Source: an uncultured Pseudomonadota bacterium (lineage in GTDB: Bacteria > Pseudomonadota > Gammaproteobacteria > Steroidobacterales > Steroidobacteraceae). Taken from it: a stretch of 45,522 bases of DNA. Positions 1 to 7,206 of the stretch are shown here, piece after piece. How positions within the stretch are numbered: position 1 is the first letter of the stretch; each line of letters opens with the position of its first letter. A model generated the notes under the pieces. That model saw nothing but the letters and a program-made list of their open reading frames with translations. It was not told where the DNA came from and made no database searches. The position numbers and the translations under genes are program-made. The stretch covers positions 1-45,522 of the forward strand of contig CAIMCI010000288.1 in NCBI GenBank assembly GCA_903839465.1. The letters run 5' to 3'.

Positions 1-1
1 G

Positions 2-1090
2 TTGCTGGACGTCGAGACCGACAAGATCGTCAATACCGTCGAGTCGCCGGCCGCCGGGACGGTTCGGCGGATCATCGCCGCGACGGGCGACACCCTGGCG
101 GTCGGGGCGCTGCTCGCTGTCTACGCCGATCCGGCGGTGGATGAGGCTGCCATCGACGCCTTCATCGCGGCCTTCCGGCCGGCGGATGCCTCTTTCGAGC
201 CGGGCGGCGAGGCGCCGCCGCCCGCGGCGCCGGCGAGCGCGCCTGCCGAGCCGGCGCGTGCCGGCGATGGCGAGGCACTCGTCAGCCCGATCGCGAAGCG
301 CCTGGCGGAGAAGCTCGGCATCGACCTGACGAAGATCGTCGGCACCGGCCCGAACGGCCGGATTTCCAAGGACGACGTGGAGGCCGCGGCCGCGAGGCTT
401 GGCACCACGCCGAGCGAGGCGCCGGCGGCCGGCAGCCGGATGAAGATGACCGCCATGCGCCTGGCGATCGCGCGCCGGCTGGTCGAATCCAAGCAGTCCA
501 TTCCGCACTACCGGCTGGAGGCGACCATCCACGCCGGCAGGCTCGCGCAGGAACGCCGCGAGCTGGCCGCGGCAGGGACAAAGGTGTCCATCAACGACCT
601 GATCGTCGGCGCCTGTGCCCAGGCGCTCCAGAGGCATCCGGTGCTGAATGCCCACTGCGTCGGGGATGAGGTCATCACGTTCGCCGACGCGGACGTCTGC
701 GTGGCGGTGGCAACGGACCAGGGCCTGCTGACGCCGGTGGTTCGCCAGGCGCAGCTGAAGAGCGCTGCCGAGATCGCCGCCGCGACGACCGATCTTGCGG
801 TCCGTGCGCGCGCCGGGACGCTGCGCCGCGAGGAGATCACCGGCGGGACGTTCACCGTCTCAAACCTCGGGATGTACGGGCTCGACCGCTTCGACGCCAT
901 CATCAACCCGCCACAGGTCGCCATCCTCGCGGTAGGTGCCGTCCGCGAGGCGGTCATCGTCGAGGGGGGCCAGCCTGCCGTGGGCGCCGTGCTGACCCTG
1001 ACGCTGTCCTGCGATCATCGCGTCGTCGACGGGGCGGAGGGAGCGAAATTCCTCGCGACGCTGAAGCTACTGCTGGAACAGGCCGCCTGA
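2..1090 (+). CDS. 2-oxo-acid dehydrogenase E2 (dihydrolipoamide acyltransferase), 5' partial
   Basis: E2 core of a pyruvate-, acetoin- or branched-chain-type 2-oxo-acid dehydrogenase complex; it transfers the acyl group from lipoamide to CoA. The reading frame is open at the left edge and begins inside the lipoyl domain: the VETDKI motif carries the lipoylated lysine, and roughly 40 residues before it lie outside the window. An Ala/Pro-rich linker follows, then a peripheral-subunit-binding domain (LVSPIAKRLAEKLGID to GRISKDDV), then the catalytic domain ending in the DHRVVDGA active-site motif (His and Asp of HxxxDG). A single lipoyl domain is visible. It is probably the last gene of an operon whose E1 genes lie to the left. 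It converges on the ABM gene with a 19-bp gap and no obvious terminator. The substrate class of the complex cannot be decided from this fragment. Confidence 0.93.
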   Translation: MLDVETDKIVNTVESPAAGTVRRIIAATGDTLAVGALLAVYADPAVDEAAIDAFIAAFRPADASFEPGGEAPPPAAPASAPAEPARAGDGEALVSPIAKRLAEKLGIDLTKIVGTGPNGRISKDDVEAAAARLGTTPSEAPAAGSRMKMTAMRLAIARRLVESKQSIPHYRLEATIHAGRLAQERRELAAAGTKVSINDLIVGACAQALQRHPVLNAHCVGDEVITFADADVCVAVATDQGLLTPVVRQAQLKSAAEIAAATTDLAVRARAGTLRREEITGGTFTVSNLGMYGLDRFDAIINPPQVAILAVGAVREAVIVEGGQPAVGAVLTLTLSCDHRVVDGAEGAKFLATLKLLLEQAA

Positions 1091-1109
1091 CGGCGGCCCT
1101 TCGGCTCGA

Positions 1110-1400
1110 CTACGAGCACCAGTCATAGAACTGCAGGTCCATCTCGCCTTCGACGCAGTCGAGGATCGGCGGGACGAGGCGGCCGTGGAAGTCGATCGCC
1201 ATGTGCGCCTGGAAGGCGGCTTCGTCCTTGAAGCGGGCGTAGACGACGTAGGTGCTGCGCTTTTCGCGGTGGCGGATGACGTCATAGACCAGAACGTCGG
1301 GCTCGTGCTGGTGGGTCAGCTGCGACAATTCCGCCTGCAGTCGCTCGAATTCGGTCTCGCGGCCCGGCTTTATCTTCAAGGTGGCAATAAAAGCGGTCAT
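1110..1400 (-). CDS. ABM-fold (antibiotic biosynthesis monooxygenase-like) small protein 1
   Basis: A 96-residue protein of the dimeric alpha/beta-barrel ABM family, whose members include quinone-forming monooxygenases, haem-degrading enzymes and proteins of unknown role. The fold is inferred from the pattern MTAFIATLKIKPGRE (strand plus helix start), the central YDVIRHREKRSTYVVYARF strands and the FQAHMAI helix. ATG at 1400 was chosen because AGGAG lies 7 bases upstream; the longer in-frame extension overlaps the ligase gene and lacks this signal. It is the last gene of a minus-strand operon, 23 bp after the acyl-CoA ligase, and is a distant paralogue of the first gene of the same operon (3317-3619). 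The reaction is unknown; a role in hydroxylating or cleaving a pathway intermediate is only an inference. Confidence 0.82.
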   Translation of the reverse strand: MTAFIATLKIKPGRETEFERLQAELSQLTHQHEPDVLVYDVIRHREKRSTYVVYARFKDEAAFQAHMAIDFHGRLVPPILDCVEGEMDLQFYDWCS

Positions 1401-1423
1401 CGGCCTGCTCCTGTGTCGATTCG

Positions 1424-3274
1424 TTAGAGCTTCAGTTCCGCGATCAGCTGGTCGCGCAGGCGGAACTTCTGGATCTTGCTGGTGGACATCGGCCACTCCT
1501 GAACGTAGCGGATGTGCCGTGGCACCTTGAACCCGGCGATCTCGGCACGGCAGTGCTCGATCAGTTCCGCCGGCTCGGCGTGCAGTCCGGGCTTGAGCTC
1601 AATGAACGCCGCCGGGATTTCGGCGTAGCGCGCATCCGGTAGGCCGACGACCTGGGCAAGCTTGACCGACGGGTGCCGCTGCAGGCAGGCCTCGATCTCG
1701 GCTGCCGCCACGTTCTCGCCGCCGACCTTGAGCATGTCCTTGGTCCGGCCGTGGAACATCATCGTGCCGGCCGCATCCAGCGAGCCGATGTCACCGGTGT
1801 GGTACCAGCCGTCCCGGTCGATCGCCTGCGCCGTCTTCTCCGGATCCTTGTAATAGCCCTCGAGCGTGCTGTAGCCCTTGACGAGCACTTCGCCGCGCTG
1901 GCCGGTGGCGAGGTCGTCCCCGGTTTCGGGATCGACGATCCGGACCGAGAGGCCGGGCAGGGGCTTGCCGAGCCGCGACACGCGCGCCTCGAGCGGATCG
2001 GTGAGCATGCTGGTCGTTACCGTGCCCGCCGTCTCCGTCATGCCGAAGGTGCCGACCTGGATGGCATCCGGGATGGCGTTCAGCATCGCGTCCTTGATGC
2101 CGGGCGGCTGGACCGCGAAGTTCGAATTCATGAGCCGGATCTGCGACAGATCGGCCTTCTTGAATTCCGGGTGGTAGATCAGGTCGGCCATGATGGTGAC
2201 GAAACACGGGTAGGTCGCGGTCGCCTGCTCCCGTTCCAGCATCTTCAGCGCAAGGCCGGCGTCAAAATGGCCCATCGTCAGGTAGGCGCCGCCGACGTCG
2301 AAGATCGCGATCAGCGGCAGGATGGCCGCGATGTGGAACATCGGCAGCGGCGACCAGAAGCGGTCCTGGTGCCGCAACTGGTAGCGGTGACGGCCGAGCG
2401 CAATGCTGTTGCGGACCATCGCCTCGTGGGTCAGCAGGCAGCCCTTGGGATTGGCCGTCGTGCCGGAGGTGTAGAGCATCAGGCCGATGTCGCGCACGCG
2501 GGTCTGCAGGCGCGACCTGTGGACGGCATTGACCGGCACCGATTTCGCGAGACGGTGGAATTCCTTCTCCGACAGGAAACCGGTCCGCTCGCCCTTGCCA
2601 AGCACCACCATGTTGCGCAGGCGCGGGGCTTCGCGGACGGCGAGACGGCGGGCATCGGCCTGGTCGACGAGGCTCGGCAGGGCGGCGTTCAGGCGGGCGA
2701 TGAAATCCACCTGGTCCGGCACCTGGCTCGTCGTGATCAGCGAGACGATGTCGCCGTTATCCAGCACGTAGGCAAGTTCGTGCGTCTTGTAGCGGGCATT
2801 GATCGGCACCGAGACGGCGCCGCACAGGGCGATCGCGAAGAAGTACTCCACGAACTCGAGGCACGAGGGCAGCAGAAGGCCGACGTGGTCGCGGGGCTTG
2901 ACGCCGAGCGCCTGCAGGCTGCGCGCGCGCTGGATCGCCCGGTCGGCGAGTTCGCGGTAGGTGAGCTTTTCGGTCGGGAAGACGACGGCATCGGAATCCG
3001 GATAGCGGTCGGCCGCGGTCAGGAGGAGGTCACCGATCGTCGTGACCGCGATCCGCATGTCCGCGAGCGACTCCGGCAGCGCCGCTGGGAGCGCAGCGCG
3101 TCGTGCGCGCGACCGGGAGCCCTTGGCAGCCAACACGCGGGCCGCGGGCCGTGCCCGGGTCTTCGGCTTGATCCGGGTCCCTGACTTCGCCGCCGCCTTT
3201 TTACCGGCTCGCTTGGCGACGGGCCCCGGGACGCGCCTGGCTTTCTTCTTGACCGACTTCTTCCGCACCGCCAT
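1424..3274 (-). CDS. AMP-forming acyl-CoA synthetase with a basic histone-like N-terminal tail
   Basis: Class I adenylate-forming enzyme of 616 residues that activates a carboxylic acid to an acyl-AMP and then a CoA thioester. Visible motifs are the P-loop LYTSGTTANPKG (about residues 267-278), GTFGMTETAGT, the hinge region GWYHTGDIG, VGGENVAAAEIE, and the C-terminal PMSTSKIQK with the catalytic lysine. The first 60 residues hold 24 Lys/Arg and no acidic residue, resembling histone H1 or AlgP tails, and precede the normal start of the fold (IGDLLLTAADRYPDSDAVV). ATG at 3274 is preferred over 3280 because AGGAG then has 6-base spacing. It lies between two ABM genes in one minus-strand operon read from the 3.7-kb operator region. 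It probably commits the cluster's substrate to CoA-dependent catabolism; the acid is not identifiable. Confidence 0.93.
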   Translation of the reverse strand: MAVRKKSVKKKARRVPGPVAKRAGKKAAAKSGTRIKPKTRARPAARVLAAKGSRSRARRAALPAALPESLADMRIAVTTIGDLLLTAADRYPDSDAVVFPTEKLTYRELADRAIQRARSLQALGVKPRDHVGLLLPSCLEFVEYFFAIALCGAVSVPINARYKTHELAYVLDNGDIVSLITTSQVPDQVDFIARLNAALPSLVDQADARRLAVREAPRLRNMVVLGKGERTGFLSEKEFHRLAKSVPVNAVHRSRLQTRVRDIGLMLYTSGTTANPKGCLLTHEAMVRNSIALGRHRYQLRHQDRFWSPLPMFHIAAILPLIAIFDVGGAYLTMGHFDAGLALKMLEREQATATYPCFVTIMADLIYHPEFKKADLSQIRLMNSNFAVQPPGIKDAMLNAIPDAIQVGTFGMTETAGTVTTSMLTDPLEARVSRLGKPLPGLSVRIVDPETGDDLATGQRGEVLVKGYSTLEGYYKDPEKTAQAIDRDGWYHTGDIGSLDAAGTMMFHGRTKDMLKVGGENVAAAEIEACLQRHPSVKLAQVVGLPDARYAEIPAAFIELKPGLHAEPAELIEHCRAEIAGFKVPRHIRYVQEWPMSTSKIQKFRLRDQLIAELKL

Positions 3275-3316
3275 GTCCATCTCCTGTCCTTACCCGTACC
3301 GCCCGCGCCGCGACAA

Positions 3317-3619
3317 TCAGACTGCGAACGGGTCCAGGTACTCGCGCACGTACTCACCGTCCAGGCACGCGACGATGCCGGGACCAAACTGGGCGAGCCA
3401 GGGCGAGTTCATGTGCGCATGCTCGGCGGCCTCGCTCGCGAAGGACTCGATCACCGCGTACCGCCGCGGCTCGCGGAGTTTGTAGAATTCGTAGTAGAGG
3501 GTCTGGTCCTTCGCTTCCTTGGCGTGGACGACGGTTGCCAGCTCCGAGCATAGGCGTACGAACTCGGCCTCGTGGCCGGCCTTGACCGTCATGCGTGAAA
3601 CAAAAGTAACGCGGCTCAT
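3317..3619 (-). CDS. ABM-fold small protein 2
   Basis: A 100-residue ABM-family protein, promoter-proximal gene of the minus-strand operon with the acyl-CoA ligase. It shows the ABM layout: an N-terminal strand (VTFVSRMTVKAGHE), a helix (AEFVRLCSELATVV), the strand pair LYYEFYKLREPRRYAVIESF, and a helix starting EAAEHAHM. The start at 3619 has AGGAGA 8 bases upstream. It is similar along its length to the gene at 1110-1400, so the operon has the order ABM-ligase-ABM, which suggests that the two act together or on successive intermediates. Expression is probably controlled by the palindrome at 3701-3718, about 80 bp upstream. Catalysis by this protein is not demonstrated by the sequence. Confidence 0.83.
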   Translation of the reverse strand: MSRVTFVSRMTVKAGHEAEFVRLCSELATVVHAKEAKDQTLYYEFYKLREPRRYAVIESFASEAAEHAHMNSPWLAQFGPGIVACLDGEYVREYLDPFAV

Positions 3620-3700
3620 GATGGAGTCTCCTCGCGAACGGGGTTGCTGTCGCAGACGGCCGGAAGCCGACCGATCCTAGCTTAGCCACCGGCTGAAAAG

Positions 3701-3718
3701 AAACAAGCATGACTGTTT
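3701..3718. promoter_or_regulatory. operator-like 18-bp near-palindrome, site 1 (divergent)
   Basis: AAACAAGCATGACTGTTT lies in the divergent gap between the ABM-ligase-ABM operon and the Rieske ferredoxin. Its minus-strand form AAACAGTCATGCTTGTTT differs from site 2 (8220-8237) at one base and from site 3 (13822-13839) at three. CTGTTT of the site is followed after 19 bases by TACAGT (3738-3743), a usable -10 for the ferredoxin. The overlap with a possible -35 suggests repression by a dimeric, TetR-like protein. The regulator type is inferred from site geometry only. Confidence 0.72.
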
Positions 3719-3790
3719 CTTTCGCGCCCGGTTACGGTACAGTGCAGCAAAACGCCGGCACCCTTCGCTTCCGGCCCGAGGCCCCGACCG

Positions 3791-4114
3791 ATGTCCGAAC
3801 CTGTCTACCAGCGCCTCGCGCCGGCGACCGAGATCGCCGAGAACAGCATGCGCGCGTACGCGCTGGGGGACCGGTCGATTCTCGTCTGCCGGACCAAGGC
3901 GGGCCTGCACGCGCTCGACAACATCTGCAGTCATGGCTACGCGAAGCTCGACGAGGGGCGGCTGCGCGGCGTGCGCGTAATCTGCCCGCTGCACGGCGCG
4001 TCCTTCGACTGTCGCGATGGCAGCGTGCTGGGTGCACCGGCGACGGCGCCGCTGCAAAGCTATCCGGTACGTACGGTCGACGGCTGGATCGAGGTCGAAG
4101 TTCCCGGCCCCTAA
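3791..4114 (+). CDS. Rieske [2Fe-2S] ferredoxin
   Basis: A 107-residue soluble Rieske ferredoxin of the kind that passes electrons to Rieske oxygenases. The two cluster-binding motifs are CSHG (Cys46, His48) and CPLHG (Cys65, His68), with the spacing expected for biphenyl- or naphthalene-type ferredoxins. It has no signal peptide or membrane segment, so it is cytoplasmic. It is the only ferredoxin in the window, while three Rieske oxygenase alpha subunits are present and no ferredoxin reductase is seen, so it may serve more than one oxygenase and depend on a reductase encoded elsewhere. It is transcribed alone from the site-1 operator region; the gene after it is convergent, 5 bp away. The ribosome binding site is weak (CGAGG about 10 bases before the ATG). 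Confidence 0.93.
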   Translation: MSEPVYQRLAPATEIAENSMRAYALGDRSILVCRTKAGLHALDNICSHGYAKLDEGRLRGVRVICPLHGASFDCRDGSVLGAPATAPLQSYPVRTVDGWIEVEVPGP

Positions 4115-4119
4115 CCGCG

Positions 4120-4641
4120 CTACTTCGCGATCCGGATCGGCCGCTCGCCATCCCATCGGGCCGCCCGCTCCTTCATGTAGGCAAAGGCGCTGCGCGCCTC
4201 GGCGCTGACTTCGATGAGCTCGATCATGCTGCCGGGGTGGCAGCCGACGTCCACGTAGGCAAAACGTTGGCCGACGAGCGTCTCGCCCTCCTGCACGACG
4301 CGCTCCGCCCAGCCGTCGAGCGCGAGCGACGGCTCGAGCCGGTCAACCAGCACGCCGACGTGCTGCAGGCCCTCGCCATGAGCGTCGAGGTGATCGCGAT
4401 AGATCGACGGCGCGTCGTTGTGCTGCTCGACCAGTTCGACCTGCAGGTCGCCCGAATAGGCGATCGCGACGCTCATGTCGATGGGGCTTGCCGCGCCGCG
4501 GTACGTGCAGCGCGCAAAGCGGATGTGTTCCATCACGAAAAACGGGCCGACGCCGAGCAGCCGACTCCAGTGATCCGCCGCCGACCGCCAGTCGCGGACG
4601 ACGTACCCGTTCTGGATGATGGGGCCGAACAGCCTGCTCAT
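4120..4641 (-). CDS. VOC-family (glyoxalase/bleomycin-resistance fold) protein A
   Basis: A 173-residue protein of the vicinal-oxygen-chelate superfamily, whose members include epimerases, glyoxalases and ring-cleaving dioxygenases. The N-terminal half contains IIQNGYVVRD and GVGPFFVMEHI; the second half contains GLQHVGVLVDRLE and YVDVGCHPGSMIELIE. The His and Glu there are plausible metal ligands. ATG at 4641 overlaps the acyl-CoA dehydrogenase stop by 4 bp (ATGA), which sets the start and implies translational coupling. It is a clear paralogue of the VOC gene at 17268-17783: both have GPF(F/Y), the segment CTYRG and Q(H)(N/D)D(A/E)PS. The coupling to an acyl-CoA dehydrogenase would suit an epimerase or isomerase acting on an acyl-CoA, but this is an inference. 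Confidence 0.85.
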   Translation of the reverse strand: MSRLFGPIIQNGYVVRDWRSAADHWSRLLGVGPFFVMEHIRFARCTYRGAASPIDMSVAIAYSGDLQVELVEQHNDAPSIYRDHLDAHGEGLQHVGVLVDRLEPSLALDGWAERVVQEGETLVGQRFAYVDVGCHPGSMIELIEVSAEARSAFAYMKERAARWDGERPIRIAK

Positions 4642-5798
4642 CGGCGCTGGTCGAAGCGGCGGCCGACCATCGCCGAGGCGATGTTGACCTTCTGGATGTC
4701 GACGGCCCCGCCGGCGATGCCCCAGCCCCACGCGTCGCGCAGGCGGCGCTCCATCGGGTACTCCCGCGAATAACCGTAGGCTCCCATCAGCTGCACGGCG
4801 TTGCCGCAGACCTCGCGGGCGATCTCGTTGGCAAAGCACTTCGCCACGGAGGACTCGATGATGCTGGGCAGGCCGCGCTCCGCGTTGCAGGCGGCGCGGT
4901 GGATCAGGAGCCTTGCTGCCTCGACCCGCATCTGCATCTCGGCAAGCTTGATCTGCACGGCCTGGAATTCGATCAGCGGGCGTCCGAACTGCTCGCGGGA
5001 CTGGACGTAGGCGACGACGTCGGCGAGCGCACCGCTCGCCTGGGCGAGCGCCATGGTCGCATTGCCGCAGCGCTCGAGGTCGAACGCCTCCATGAGCTGC
5101 TTGAAACCACCGGCCGGGACGACGATGTTCTCCGCCGGCACGGCGCAGTTGTCGAAGTAGATATCCGAGGACGGTATGCCGCGAAAGCCCATCAGAGACT
5201 CGGGCTTGCCGAAGGTCATGCCCGGCGTGCCCTCGTCCACGTAGACCGCACCGATGCCCTTGGCACCGGGATCGGCCGAGAGCCGGCAGTAGACGACGTA
5301 GCCACCGGCGTGGCCGCCGCCGGAACACCATCGCTTCGAACCGTTGATGACGATCTGGTCGCCGCGGCGCTCGCCGCGGGTGGTCAGGTCGGTCAGTGCG
5401 GACCCCGCGGCAGGCTCCGACATCGAGATCGCAACGACCTTCTCGCCCCGGCAGACGGCGGGAACGACGCGGTTCCTGAGGGCTGGCGTCGCGAAGCGCT
5501 CGATGGCACGTACCGGGCCCACGCAGGATTCGAAGACCGGGAAGGCGACCGCCGAGGAGATCTTCCCGAACTCCTCGATGACGAGCAGGGCCTCGAGATT
5601 GCCCAGACCCAGGCCACCGAGCTCGGTCGGAATATTGATGCCGAGGAAACCGAGGTCGGCGAACTCGCGTACGAGCGCGGCATCGGGGGCGTGGCCGGTC
5701 TCCTCCAGTTCACGGGCGATCTCCGGCAGACGCTCCGTTGCGTAGCGGCGCGCGGCGAGTTGCAGGGCAAGCTGCTCTTCGGTCAGTTGGAAGTCCAT
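4638..5798 (-). CDS. acyl-CoA dehydrogenase, isovaleryl/long-chain-type base position
   Basis: A 386-residue FAD-dependent acyl-CoA dehydrogenase that introduces a 2,3-double bond in an acyl-CoA. The family signatures are present: ISMSEPAAGSALTDL (FAD and substrate contacts), INGSKRWCSGGGHA, REQFGRPLIEFQAVQ and QLMGAYGYSREYPMERRLRD. At the position where medium- and short-chain enzymes have the catalytic Glu (YEGT), this protein has AGGA (around residue 363). A Glu occurs instead in FDLER (Glu242), where isovaleryl- and long-chain acyl-CoA dehydrogenases keep their base. It is therefore probably active, and perhaps suited to branched or bulky acyl-CoAs. It heads a minus-strand operon with VOC protein A and is divergent from the CoA-transferase. 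The start at 5798 matches the usual family N-terminus (MDFQLTEEQ). Confidence 0.94.
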   Translation of the reverse strand: MDFQLTEEQLALQLAARRYATERLPEIARELEETGHAPDAALVREFADLGFLGINIPTELGGLGLGNLEALLVIEEFGKISSAVAFPVFESCVGPVRAIERFATPALRNRVVPAVCRGEKVVAISMSEPAAGSALTDLTTRGERRGDQIVINGSKRWCSGGGHAGGYVVYCRLSADPGAKGIGAVYVDEGTPGMTFGKPESLMGFRGIPSSDIYFDNCAVPAENIVVPAGGFKQLMEAFDLERCGNATMALAQASGALADVVAYVQSREQFGRPLIEFQAVQIKLAEMQMRVEAARLLIHRAACNAERGLPSIIESSVAKCFANEIAREVCGNAVQLMGAYGYSREYPMERRLRDAWGWGIAGGAVDIQKVNIASAMVGRRFDQRR

Positions 5799-5864
5799 GG
5801 TTTACCTGTCGCCTCGATGATGGATCTCAGAGAAGTTCCGGCAGGCGATCCCCGCCACTCAGTC

Positions 5865-5892
5865 TTGCACGTCGCGGGGACTGTGCGATTAT
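5865..5892 (+). promoter_or_regulatory. weak sigma70-like promoter for the CoA-transferase
   Basis: TTGCAC (5865-5870), a 16-base spacer and GATTAT (5887-5892) precede the CoA-transferase and its possible leader ORF. The match to consensus is moderate. A loose inverted repeat CAGTC/GACTG (5860-5864 and 5879-5883) surrounds the -35, but it is not the 18-bp operator found elsewhere in the cluster. Confidence 0.3.
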
Positions 5893-5935
5893 CCGCGCTC
5901 TGCCCGGTGTAGGTCCGCTGCAAGGAACCGACGAT

Positions 5936-5983
5936 ATGCCAGTCCCGAGTACTGAAGTTCCCTCGCCAGGCGGGGCACCGTGA
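5936..5983 (+). CDS. possible 15-residue leader peptide overlapping the CoA-transferase start
   Basis: A short frame encodes MPVPSTEVPSPGGAP and ends in TGA at 5981-5983, which overlaps the GTG start of the CoA-transferase (GTGA). AAGGA lies about 9 bases before its ATG, a better ribosome binding site than the one before the GTG. The peptide is rich in proline. This could be a translation-coupling leader or chance; the length is too short for any family assignment. Confidence 0.3.
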   Translation: MPVPSTEVPSPGGAP

Positions 5984-7170
5984 GCGGCGGCGTCCTCGAG
6001 GGCATCCGCGTTCTCGACTTCGGCCGGTACGTCGCCGGGCCCTACTGCGCGACCCTGCTTGGCTACCTCGGCGCCGAAGTCATCCGCGTCGAGAAGCGCG
6101 AGGGCAGCGAGGACCGCTTCATCGCGCCGCTGACCCCGACTGGCGATGGCGCGGTTTTTATGCAGACGTCCTGCAACAAGAAGTCGCTGACGCTCGAGCC
6201 GACCACGCCCGAGGGACGCGAGGTGACCCGCCGACTGGTCGGCGTGTCGGATGTCATCGTCGCGAACCTGCCCCCGGCGTCCCTCAGGGCGATGGGGCTC
6301 GACTACGAGAGCGTCACCGCCGTCAGGCCCGATGCGATCCTCGTCACGCAGACCGCGTTCGGCGCGACCGGTCCGTACGCCAACCGCGGCGGCTTTGACG
6401 GCATCGGCCAGGCGATGTCCGGGGCCATGTACATCACCGGGACGCCCGGCTCGCCGGCCAAGGCCGCAGCGCCCTACGTCGACTACACGACGGCCGTCCT
6501 GTCGGCCTTCGGAACGCTCGCGGCCCTGATCGAGAGGGGCAAGAGCGGTCGCGGGCAGCGGGTGGACGCCACGCTCCTCGGTACCGCGCTCGCCGTGTTC
6601 AATTCGCACCTCGTCGAACAGAGCGTCACGGGCATCGGCCGCCAGGGGAGCGGCAACCGGGTGCAGACCTCGGCACCGTCCGACGTGTTCGCGACGACGG
6701 ATGGCCACGTGCTGCTCCACGTGGTCGGCAATGGTCTCTTCAGACGCTGGGCACGCCTGATGGGTGACGAGGAGCGCTGGCTCAGCGACCCGCGTTTCAC
6801 GACGGACCAGTCGCGCGGCGATCACTCTATGCCCATCCTGGAACGAACCCGGGCCTGGTGCGCGCTGCGCTCGACGGCACAGGCGATCGCGGAACTCGAA
6901 AAGGCCGGCCTGCCCGCCGGGCCGGTCTACACGCCGCAACAGGCGCTCGAGGATCCCCAGGTGCAGGCGATGGCGTTCCTGAAACCGGTCCACTACCCGG
7001 GGCTGCCGCGCGACGCGCTCGTCGCGGACCTGCCGGTGGCCTTGTCGCGCACGCCCGGCGGCATCCGCCAGCCGCCGCCCAGGCTCGGTGAGCATACGGA
7101 CGAGATTCTGTCGTCGCTCGGCTATGACGCGGCGGACATTGCCCGCCTGCGGGCGAACGGGATCGTCTGA
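5980..7170 (+). CDS. family III (CaiB/BaiF) acyl-CoA transferase
   Basis: A 396-residue family III CoA-transferase, which moves CoA between carboxylic acids by way of an enzyme-bound glutamyl or aspartyl thioester. The N-terminal LEGIRVLDFGRYVAGPYC and AEVIRVEKREG are typical, as is the central TAFGATGPYANRGGFD. Asp168 in PYVDYTTA matches the catalytic Asp169 of formyl-CoA transferase. The C-terminal RLGEHTDEIL segment is usual for the family. The start is GTG at 5980 with a modest AGGCGGG upstream. It is transcribed away from the acyl-CoA dehydrogenase-VOC pair and ends convergent with the GST gene. It offers an alternative to the ATP-dependent ligase for activating or recycling acids in this pathway. 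Donor and acceptor are not predictable. Confidence 0.93.
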   Translation: MSGGVLEGIRVLDFGRYVAGPYCATLLGYLGAEVIRVEKREGSEDRFIAPLTPTGDGAVFMQTSCNKKSLTLEPTTPEGREVTRRLVGVSDVIVANLPPASLRAMGLDYESVTAVRPDAILVTQTAFGATGPYANRGGFDGIGQAMSGAMYITGTPGSPAKAAAPYVDYTTAVLSAFGTLAALIERGKSGRGQRVDATLLGTALAVFNSHLVEQSVTGIGRQGSGNRVQTSAPSDVFATTDGHVLLHVVGNGLFRRWARLMGDEERWLSDPRFTTDQSRGDHSMPILERTRAWCALRSTAQAIAELEKAGLPAGPVYTPQQALEDPQVQAMAFLKPVHYPGLPRDALVADLPVALSRTPGGIRQPPPRLGEHTDEILSSLGYDAADIARLRANGIV

Positions 7171-7206
7171 CCCGGTCACGCGCGGCGCGGCAGCTGGCAT
7201 CCGTCG

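Noticed and set aside
4638-5798. Calling the acyl-CoA dehydrogenase inactive because the canonical Glu is missing.
   Set aside because: A Glu is present in FDLER, where isovaleryl- and long-chain enzymes keep the base, and all other family motifs are intact.
5799-5979. Search for a fourth copy of the AAACAGTCA operator between the acyl-CoA dehydrogenase and the CoA-transferase.
   Set aside because: Only a loose CAGTC/GACTG pair with a 14-base gap is present; it does not match the half-site, so I do not include this gap in the operator family.
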